NCBI RefSeq assembly: GCF_014696225.1
Contig: NZ_JACJPV010000018.1
Location: forward strand, 1 to 64,000
Source: Anabaena sp. FACHB-1237
GTDB lineage: Bacteria > Cyanobacteriota > Cyanobacteriia > Cyanobacteriales > Nostocaceae
DNA length: 64,000 nt
Reading direction: 5' to 3'
Below are positions 58,113 to 64,000 of the stretch, piece after piece (position 1 is the first letter of the stretch; every line of letters starts with the position of its first letter). Below the pieces are notes generated by a model. That model saw nothing but the letters and a program-made list of their open reading frames with translations, made no database searches and was not told where the DNA came from. The translations under genes and the position numbers were made by a program.

Positions 58113-58838
58113 TTATGCAACTAACCCAGAACGTAAGGCTGCTACCGCAGCTTGAGTTCGATCATTAGCACTGAGTTTATTCATGATGTTGCGAACGTGA
58201 GATTTTACAGTACCAATACTAATATAAAGTTTTTGAGCAATCACAGCATTGCTACAACCTTCTACTATTAGTTGTAATACCTCCAATTCTCTATCAGTGA
58301 CAATATAAGGTTTTGTAGGCATTTTTTTCTTGCTTGATGTGGATGTGGAATCAATAATAAAATTTCTGGTCTCTGAAGATGTAGATTCTAACTGATATGA
58401 GTTTTTTCTAGCTTGTTCTAAGACAATACTAGCAATTACTGGATCAATCCAAGAATTTCCATTATTAGTTACTTGGACAACTTTTGATAAATGCTCAAAC
58501 TCATTATCTTTCATACAATAAGAGTCCGCTCCAGCAGCAAAAGCGGCTAGTACAGATTGTTGATTATTGTATAATGTGAGAATTAATACTTTTATTTTCC
58601 AGTTTTTTCTGTTAGCGATCGCTTTAATTTGTCTAGTTAATTCGATTCCATCTTGATCTGGTAAACCTATATCAACAATAGCAATATCTGGCTGAAATTT
58701 TTGGATAATTCCTAATCCCTGATGAGCATTTTCCGCTTCTCCTACTATTTCTATATAATCCTGTTGTAAGAGTGAGATGCGAGTATTAACACGGGTAAGT
58801 TCATGATCTTCAATGAGTGCAACGCGAATTTTACTCAT
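58113..58838 (-). CDS. NarL/FixJ-type response regulator
   Basis: A 241-residue regulator. The receiver domain (about 3-125) has ALIEDHE, the phospho-acceptor Asp in IVDIGLPD and LILTLY. A Ser/Thr-rich linker of about 50 residues leads to a LuxR-type helix-turn-helix (ELEVLQLIVEGCSNAVIAQK and IGTVKSHVRNIM). It is the first gene of a tight three-gene operon: the PP2C gene starts 16 bp after its stop. The sensor kinase is not nearby. Confidence 0.93.
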   Translation of the reverse strand: MSKIRVALIEDHELTRVNTRISLLQQDYIEIVGEAENAHQGLGIIQKFQPDIAIVDIGLPDQDGIELTRQIKAIANRKNWKIKVLILTLYNNQQSVLAAFAAGADSYCMKDNEFEHLSKVVQVTNNGNSWIDPVIASIVLEQARKNSYQLESTSSETRNFIIDSTSTSSKKKMPTKPYIVTDRELEVLQLIVEGCSNAVIAQKLYISIGTVKSHVRNIMNKLSANDRTQAAVAALRSGLVA

Positions 58839-58986
58839 AGCTAAAGTTTCACTAAATATGTAAAATTATGTAAATAATAGCGTCTTATTGGTGAATTTCG
58901 CTAGTAGATCATAATTTACAGAATTTTAATTACAGCAGATTGTAGGTTTATGAGCTAATATGAGCTAAATTAAAGGTTTAAAGCAA

Positions 58987-60147
58987 TTATCTTTGTCCAT
59001 TGCGCACTAGCAAGAATAAACCCACAATTAACCCAAATATATTTGGCAACCAAGCACCAATAATAGGAGAAAGAATACCAGCTTGAGCTAAAGCACCGGA
59101 AACAGATAGTAGTAAATAATAAGTGAAAATAACGATAACGCTAATACCAAAACTTGTACCTTTGCCAGTACGTTTAGGAATGCTACCCATCACTGAACCG
59201 ACTAAACCGAAAATAATACAGACAAAAGGAAAAGCAATTTTTTGTTGAATCCTAACTTCTAACTTACGGATTTTTTGTTGATTACCTCCAAGACGCTCAA
59301 TATATAATTGTTCTTGTGCTTGAGCAATATTCATTTCTCCATAATCGCGGCTACCCTCTGCTAAAATTAAGGGAGTACGGGGAAGTTGTAATTGTTGATG
59401 TTGGAAGCGTAAAATGTTTCGATAGGAATTATCCCAAGCAACTAAATAGATTGTACCATTATAAAAATCCCACACTTGTTGACTATAATTCCATTTTCCT
59501 GATTCTGCAATTACTATTTGATTCACTCCGGCTTTAGAACGATCAATAACGGTTAAACCTTTCATTTGTTTACCATCAAATTGATCGGCATAAAATAAGC
59601 GACTTAATATTTTAGTTTGGCGACCATCAGCTTGTTTTAAATCTTGATATTCAGGATAATAAATATTTTCTTGTTTAGTAGAAGGTTGATCTGATTTTAG
59701 AGCATTTTGTAAAGTAATTGTCGCCTGATAATTAGCAGCAGGAGCAATTTGCTCATTAACTACATAAGTGATTCCTGTTACTAAAGAACTTAAAATTACC
59801 GCCGTGAAAACCATGCGATAAACACTAACTCCACAAGCTCTTAATGCAATTAGTTCACTTTCACTGGATAGTCTACTATAGGTCATTAAGGTAGCTAATA
59901 ATGTGGACATGGGGAAGGAATAAACCATTACATAGGGTAATTTAAGCACAAAAATCTGGAAAGCGATATTAATTGGTAATCCAGACTCAACCACTTTACG
60001 TAATAATTCAAATAAACTATCTATGGCTAAAACTACAGAGGTAAATGCACCAACTCCAAATAAAAATGGTGGAATTAGTTGGATAGCTAAATAGCGATCC
60101 ATAATGCTAATTGGTATTAGTGATGTCAGAAGATATTGTAGTTTCAT
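58987..60147 (-). CDS. LptF/LptG family permease
   Basis: A 386-residue membrane protein of the YjgP/YjgQ family, which with LptB extracts lipopolysaccharide from the inner membrane. Three N-terminal transmembrane helices (about 20-120, including FPMSTLLATLMTYSRLSSESE), a periplasmic beta-jellyroll (about 130-285) and three C-terminal helices fit the family. Cyanobacteria often have a single LptF/G-type protein. ATG at MKLQYLLTS is used, but MDRYLAIQL at residue 16 is a plausible start. lptB lies about 0.4 kb upstream. Confidence 0.9.
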   Translation of the reverse strand: MKLQYLLTSLIPISIMDRYLAIQLIPPFLFGVGAFTSVVLAIDSLFELLRKVVESGLPINIAFQIFVLKLPYVMVYSFPMSTLLATLMTYSRLSSESELIALRACGVSVYRMVFTAVILSSLVTGITYVVNEQIAPAANYQATITLQNALKSDQPSTKQENIYYPEYQDLKQADGRQTKILSRLFYADQFDGKQMKGLTVIDRSKAGVNQIVIAESGKWNYSQQVWDFYNGTIYLVAWDNSYRNILRFQHQQLQLPRTPLILAEGSRDYGEMNIAQAQEQLYIERLGGNQQKIRKLEVRIQQKIAFPFVCIIFGLVGSVMGSIPKRTGKGTSFGISVIVIFTYYLLLSVSGALAQAGILSPIIGAWLPNIFGLIVGLFLLVRNGQR

Positions 60148-60274
60148 TAATTAATGTGATAGTAGTAAAATAGTACTCAGTAAGTAGTAGTCAGTAAGTA
60201 TAGTATATAGTTATAGGAGGGAATGGGACGGATCAGTAAACAGGAAGGAGCAAGGAATAGAGTTAAAACTCTCT

Positions 60275-60479
60275 TAGAGGATGTCTTAAAACTATGGGGC
60301 GAATATCATAAGGCTTACGCCACGCCGCGCTATTGCTACTACTATACAGGCAAATTCCACACTTCCACAGGCTCAGTGACCACCTGAGTAGGCAGGTTTT
60401 GCCTGTGTAGAAGCGATTTCCAATCGCCGATTTTTGTCGCCGATTTTTTGTTAATTTAGACTTTACAAACATCCTCTTA
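60275..60479. mobile_element. MITE or IS remnant between lptB and the lptFG-like gene
   Basis: The ends read TTAGAGGATGTCTTAAA and, inverted, TTAAGAGGATGTTTG, an imperfect terminal inverted repeat enclosing about 200 bp. The inside has short palindromes, including CAGGCAAA/TTTTGCCTG and a doubled TCGCCGATTTTT, but no transposase. The remaining gap sequence at 60148-60559 shows only short tandem AGTAGTCAGTAAGTA-like repeats. Confidence 0.6.
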
Positions 60480-60559
60480 ATATCTGGGTTTTGTTGTCAA
60501 TTTGTGGTATGTTATTCAAGCGCATACCGCTATATCTTTTGATAGCTGACTGTTGATAG

Positions 60560-61288
60560 CTAAACTGTAAAGTTATCACCTAGATAATATTGTCTCACTA
60601 AAGGATTTTGATAAAGTTCATCAGCAGTACCAAAAGCTAAGATTTGACCTTCTCTCATAATATAACCTCGATCTGTAATGGCTAATGTTTCTCGCACATT
60701 ATGATCTGTAATTAAAATACCCATACCGCGATCGCGCAATTGACCTACAATTTCTTGAATCTCGGCCACCGCAATGGGATCAACTCCCGCAAAAGGTTCA
60801 TCTAAAAAGAGGAATTTTGGACCTTCTTTGCCTGATGCTAATGCTCTAGCTAATTCTGTTCTTCTTCTTTCCCCTCCTGAAAGTTGAATACCTTTACTAC
60901 GAGCAACTTTCTCTAATCTAAATTCCCGCAATAAATTATATAATCTTTGTGACCATTCCCATCTAGGAATATTAGTTTGTTCAAAAACCAGTAAGATATT
61001 TTCTTCCACTGAAAGTTGACGAAAAATGCTCGGTTCTTGAGCCAAATAACCAATACCTAATCTCGCTCTTTTGTGCATAGGATAATCAGTAATATTAAGA
61101 TTATCTAACCACACTTGTCCACGATTGGGTTTTTCTAACCCAGTAGCAATATAAAATGTTGTGGTTTTTCCTGCACCATTAGGACCGAGTAAACCTACCA
61201 CTTCTCCTCGCGCTACGGAAAGGCTAACACGATTCACTATTAATCGTTTACCATAGGATTTCTCAATGTTTTCTAAAATGATTTTCAC
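60560..61288 (-). CDS. lptB: LPS export ABC transporter ATP-binding protein
   Basis: A 242-residue ABC ATPase. Walker A is GPNGAGKTT, the Q-loop AQEPSIFR, the signature LSGGERRRTELA, Walker B KFLFLDEPFAGVDP and the H-loop TDHNVRE. The sequence matches the LptB subfamily, which powers lipopolysaccharide transport. It lies between lptA and the lptFG-like permease on the same strand, as in other Gram-negative lpt clusters, but with repeats in both gaps. Confidence 0.95.
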   Translation of the reverse strand: MKIILENIEKSYGKRLIVNRVSLSVARGEVVGLLGPNGAGKTTTFYIATGLEKPNRGQVWLDNLNITDYPMHKRARLGIGYLAQEPSIFRQLSVEENILLVFEQTNIPRWEWSQRLYNLLREFRLEKVARSKGIQLSGGERRRTELARALASGKEGPKFLFLDEPFAGVDPIAVAEIQEIVGQLRDRGMGILITDHNVRETLAITDRGYIMREGQILAFGTADELYQNPLVRQYYLGDNFTV

Positions 61289-61341
61289 GGTAATTTAGTG
61301 GATTTAAAGTTGCGTTTTTCTCCCATCTTAATTTATTATAG

Positions 61342-61380
61342 ATACGTAGGGTGCGTTGGCTTTCTTGGCAACGCACCCTA
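61342..61380. repeat. GGGTGCGTTGGC-type palindromic repeat
   Basis: ATACGTAGGGTGCGTTG, a ten-base loop and CAACGCACCCTA form a hairpin between lptA and lptB. It is a single unit of the repeat found in tandem at 47323-47424. Confidence 0.8.
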
Positions 61381-61431
61381 AACTTCATTACTTGATTAAT
61401 AGTATGTTACGGCCTCGCCTTGGAAAATGCT

Positions 61432-61926
61432 TTAATTAGACTTTTTAAGTTTAGGCGTTTTTGCGTCTGGATTATTTGGTTTAGTATTTTCAGTATCTTC
61501 AACCATATACACAGATTCTACTTGACGATTAGATTCTGGTAAAGCAATAAAACGACCTTCATCAATGAGGTAAGTAACCTTTTCAGCACGAATGCTATTA
61601 CTCCCTTGTTGTAAAATATAAACATTGCCAGTAAAATCAATTCTACGCTCTTTACTAAAATATTGAGCTTGAGCAGCTGTAGCTTGAATTTGACGAGCGG
61701 GATAGGACATTTGCACATTACCACGTGCTGTAATTACCTGAGTTTTAGCATCATATTCTTGTATGTCAGAACGAATAGTTAAGGGACGGTTAGATCTTGC
61801 TGTTTGGGCTGTAGCAGTTTGTAACTTGATAGGAAATGTGATTGTTCCCATAAAAGCTACTGGTAATATTAAAGCTAATCCTAAACAATGTATTTTTGAT
61901 TTCAGGGATTTATAACAGGGTATCAT
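61432..61926 (-). CDS. lptA: LptA/OstA-like periplasmic protein
   Basis: A 164-residue protein with an N-terminal signal (LGLALILPVAFMGTITF) and an OstA/LptA beta-jellyroll domain (about 45-140). Typical repeats are IQEYDAKTQVITARGNVQM and IDFTGNVYILQQGSNSIRAE. It would bridge the periplasm and carry lipopolysaccharide from the LptB/FG extractor to the outer membrane. The C-terminus is a short charged tail. It is first of the lptA-lptB-lptFG-like set on the minus strand. Confidence 0.88.
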   Translation of the reverse strand: MIPCYKSLKSKIHCLGLALILPVAFMGTITFPIKLQTATAQTARSNRPLTIRSDIQEYDAKTQVITARGNVQMSYPARQIQATAAQAQYFSKERRIDFTGNVYILQQGSNSIRAEKVTYLIDEGRFIALPESNRQVESVYMVEDTENTKPNNPDAKTPKLKKSN

Positions 61927-62101
61927 AATGATTGAGTATGAACAACATGATCAACTTTCCACAATGATAGATGAGTAACTGGAAATTGAGGACGAATAGA
62001 TCAAGTGCGAGGTTTCATGAAGAAACTATGATGTAATTCCAACCATTAAGCCATCAGCATTAACAATAGAGACTGATATATCCTAGTAAATTTTCCATAA
62101 G

Positions 62102-62494
62102 TTAATTATGGTTAATTGTGGAAATAATGGGCAATTTCCAAGAATTTACGCTTATTTCAGTATTTTTGATTTGTTCTAAGTCTGTTTGTTGTAGTGTTTT
62201 CAGCAAAGATACACTATCTATTAACAAACTTTCCACATCAATACCACTGTAAATAGATGGATAACGCACCAGACGGTTACTACCTTCTCCTAGGAGGATC
62301 ATAGCACCTCGCCAGTTCTGATTACCTAAATGATAAAGCCCTACAGCGATTTGTAGAACACCTTGATAAAAGGTTTTTTCTGGTTCAATGCTATCTATCC
62401 AGAGGGCTTCGAGAATGTCATGACAAGCGTAGAATTGTCCAGAGTTGAACTGTTCTACACCTTGCCAAAATTCTGTGGGTATGGCTTCAGTCAT
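62102..62494 (-). CDS. DUF309 domain protein
   Basis: A 130-residue helical protein with the DUF309 signature: FNSGQFYACHDILEALW (conserved His and Glu) followed by FYQGVLQIAVGLYH and GN-type repeats. Members are small alpha-helical proteins with unknown biochemical role that may bind a metal through the FYxxHxxxE motif. It lies 56 bp downstream of ftrC on the same strand. Confidence 0.85.
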   Translation of the reverse strand: MTEAIPTEFWQGVEQFNSGQFYACHDILEALWIDSIEPEKTFYQGVLQIAVGLYHLGNQNWRGAMILLGEGSNRLVRYPSIYSGIDVESLLIDSVSLLKTLQQTDLEQIKNTEISVNSWKLPIISTINHN

Positions 62495-62550
62495 GTTTAG
62501 GGAGTGGGAAGGATATTGGTTGCATTTATTTGGTGTTTTTTTAGCCGTTC

Positions 62551-62928
62551 TTAACCCATACTATCTCTAACTTCTTTGATAGTGTCTAGTGATATTTCTT
62601 GTTGATCACCAGCAAATTCATTTTCAGGAGTTAGGAATAACATACAGTGACATTCTTTACGTTCACGCATGGGTACACAAGGACAATTCCAATAAGCAGC
62701 GTTAACTTCTGCTTCTTTGTCTTCATAATGGCGACAGGGACACAAAGGCGCGCCTAGTTCATCTTTGTGTTTAGCCAGCCCTTCAATAACAACTGCTGTA
62801 ACGGATGGTTCTGAACAGAAGTATGTTCCAGTACGTTTAGCGTATTGTTCGGAAAAATGCCGCATTGCTTCTAGGCTTTTATCGCTGGATTTTGCATTCA
62901 CTTCTGAAGAGATCATTGATTTTGCCAC
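62551..62928 (-). CDS. ftrC: Ferredoxin-thioredoxin reductase, catalytic subunit
   Basis: A 125-residue [4Fe-4S] protein that passes electrons from ferredoxin to thioredoxin, linking light to enzyme regulation. All seven expected cysteines are present (C38, C63, C65, C82, C84, C93, C95) in the family pattern with CPC, CPC and CHC motifs. The segment AYWNCPCVPMRERKECHCM is diagnostic. The variable subunit ftrV is not in the window. Confidence 0.97.
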   Translation of the reverse strand: MAKSMISSEVNAKSSDKSLEAMRHFSEQYAKRTGTYFCSEPSVTAVVIEGLAKHKDELGAPLCPCRHYEDKEAEVNAAYWNCPCVPMRERKECHCMLFLTPENEFAGDQQEISLDTIKEVRDSMG

Positions 62929-63078
62929 TCTATAATTTAAATATTTTTTTGCATTCTACATTATTCTTGGTGTTTTATAACCAGATGAATTTTTGATGAT
63001 TGGTATAGGAGTCAGGAGTTCAAGGAGTCAGGAGTCAGAATGAAGAATTTTCTCGCTGCACCCTGGCTTGCTCAGGTA
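62929..63078. other. Gap before ftrC with GGAGTCA repeat
   Basis: An AT-rich leader (about 62929-63000) should hold the ftrC promoter on the minus strand. 63007-63065 is a GGAGTCA/GGAGTTCAA repeat followed by CAGAATGAAGAATTTTCTC, related to 21143-21225. Confidence 0.5.
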
Positions 63079-63468
63079 AGCTGTTTTGCTTTTAATTTGG
63101 ATAATAGATGCAAGCAAGATGCTTGCGCTACAGTAGTGTGGATATATAGATGCAAGCAAGATGCTTGCGCTACAGTAGTGTGGATAATAGATGCAAGCAA
63201 GATGCTTGCGCTACAGTAGTGTGGATAATAGATCCAAGCAAGATGCTTGCGCTACAGTAGTATGGATATATAGATGCAAGCAAGATGCTTACACCACAGT
63301 AATGTGGATAATAGATGCAGGCAAGATGCTTGCGCTACAGTAGTGTGGATAATAGATCCAAGCAAGATGCTTGCGCTACAGTAGTGTGGATAATAGATCC
63401 AAGCAAGATGCTTGCGCTACAGTAATGTGGATAATAGATGCAGGCAAGATGCTTGCGCTACAGTAGCT
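63079..63468. mobile_element. Expanded TA-type MITE with nine 41-bp tandem units
   Basis: The ends are those of the 100-bp family: TA at 63077-63078 then AGCTGTTTTGC, and AGCT at 63465-63468 then TA. Instead of one central unit there are nine copies of a 41-42 bp unit (GTGTGGATAATAGATGCAAG, then CAAGATGCTTGCGCTACAGTA). The variants (GATGC or GATCC, CAAG or CAGG, ATATATAG) recur in an order suggesting stepwise duplication. The right arm of the normal element is lost. No spacers, so it is not a CRISPR array. Confidence 0.87.
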
Positions 63469-63501
63469 TATTAATTGTTGCTTTAACTCCTATCAAACAT
63501 T

Positions 63502-64000
63502 CTATAAAGCTATTAGTTGAGATTCTATTTCTGATAATTTTAAATCACGACCAATAAAAACTAGCTGAGTTTGTTTATTTTCTCCTGGTTTCCAAAGACG
63601 ATCATAAAATTTATCAAATCTATTACCAACTGCTTGCATCACTAAACGCATGGGTTTGTTATGAACAGCAACGAAACCTTTAATGCGATAAATTTCTTGT
63701 GTTTCCGTGATATTTTTTAATGTTTGTTCTAGTTTTTCTGGGTCAAAAGTACAATCTAAAATGACATGAGTTGAGTTAATTTGATCATCATGAGCGTGAT
63801 CTTCTTCTGTGTCGTGATGACTAGGCCGAGATTCTAAGTCGTCTTCTACTGCTGCTTCTATTCCTAATAGAATAGATGGATCTAATTTACCATAGTCACT
63901 GGAGAGAATTTTTACTTTTCTGGGTAGTTCATGCTGGACTAATTTCATGACTTGGTTTTGAGTTTGGGTATCTACTAAGTCAGTTTTATTTAAGATTACT
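63502..64000 (-). CDS. CobW-family GTP-binding protein, C-terminal part
   Basis: Open at the right edge: the minus-strand frame continues past ATG 63948 through VILNKTDLVD up to position 64000, so that ATG is internal. NKTD is the GTPase G4 motif. The C-terminal region has a His/Asp-rich metal-binding stretch (SHHDTEEDHAHDD) and the CobW C-terminal domain (IYRIKGFVAVHNKPMRLVMQ, DRLWKPGENKQTQLVFIGRDL). Members are metallochaperones for zinc or cobalt. The N-terminal P-loop lies outside the window. Confidence 0.9.
   Translation of the reverse strand, partial: VILNKTDLVDTQTQNQVMKLVQHELPRKVKILSSDYGKLDPSILLGIEAAVEDDLESRPSHHDTEEDHAHDDQINSTHVILDCTFDPEKLEQTLKNITETQEIYRIKGFVAVHNKPMRLVMQAVGNRFDKFYDRLWKPGENKQTQLVFIGRDLKLSEIESQLIAL

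Noticed and set aside
63079-63468. Possible CRISPR array from regularly repeated 41-bp units
   Set aside because: The units are contiguous and similar over their full length; there are no unique spacers and no cas genes. The same holds for 33890-34094.

Overview
The window is chromosomal DNA of a cyanobacterium. It carries psaA and psaB (photosystem I core), zeta-carotene desaturase, a ferredoxin-thioredoxin reductase catalytic subunit, a tig-clpP-clpX cluster and dozens of copies of the cyanobacterial octamer GCGATCGC (HIP1). The AT-rich composition, spacious intergenic regions and dense families of small palindromic repeats suggest a filamentous Nostocales genome of the Dolichospermum/Aphanizomenon/Anabaena kind. 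That placement is inference: no nitrogen-fixation or heterocyst gene is present to test it.

Layout. 0-8.3 kb: CPBP protease, TauE/SafE-type permease, psaA-psaB (minus strand), and a lipoprotein with a C-terminal tandem repeat. 8.5-14.2 kb: glutaminase, hisF, a small membrane protein, a GT2 glycosyltransferase, an orphan Csx3 (CRISPR ring-nuclease family) and a dihydroorotase-like protein lacking key metal ligands. 14.6-18.8 kb: asd-dapA-rnj (minus). 19.8-24.4 kb: tig-clpP-clpX and an alpha/beta hydrolase. 24.7-36.8 kb: subtilase, rpe, a class II ribonucleotide reductase with an intein at its active-site cysteine, cobyrinate a,c-diamide synthase, SRPBCC protein, zds, queF. 36.9-47.3 kb: small conserved proteins, the SRP RNA, a tRNA with CAT anticodon, an EF-G-like GTPase, aldo/keto reductase, rpiA, an SLH protein and dxs. 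47.6-55.8 kb: a broken tnpB, a LysR regulator, an M48 protease, proA, a PIN toxin-antitoxin pair, pheS, a second tnpB remnant and a UspA protein. 56-64 kb: a NarL/RsbU/RsbW-type signalling operon, lptFG-like/lptB/lptA, DUF309, ftrC and the 3' part of a CobW GTPase running off the right edge.

Functional groups. Most genes are housekeeping. rpe, rpiA and dxs serve pentose phosphate/Calvin and MEP metabolism; asd-dapA feed lysine and diaminopimelate; the lpt genes export lipopolysaccharide; the response regulator, PP2C phosphatase and anti-sigma-type kinase look like one partner-switching circuit.

The most unusual content is the mobile-repeat layer. At least four families of short non-autonomous elements (about 100-150 bp) are present. 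One family has three intact copies, each exactly 100 bp between TA dinucleotides. A natural empty site for one of these copies lies about 100 bp away in a duplicated segment. One copy of another family is nested inside a third, with a 5-bp target duplication. One TA-bounded element has expanded internally into nine 41-bp tandem units. Separately, a 76-bp piece of the 3' end of proA is duplicated (75/76 identical) just downstream of the PIN toxin-antitoxin pair, so the pair sits between direct repeats. No CRISPR array, prophage or intact insertion sequence is visible.
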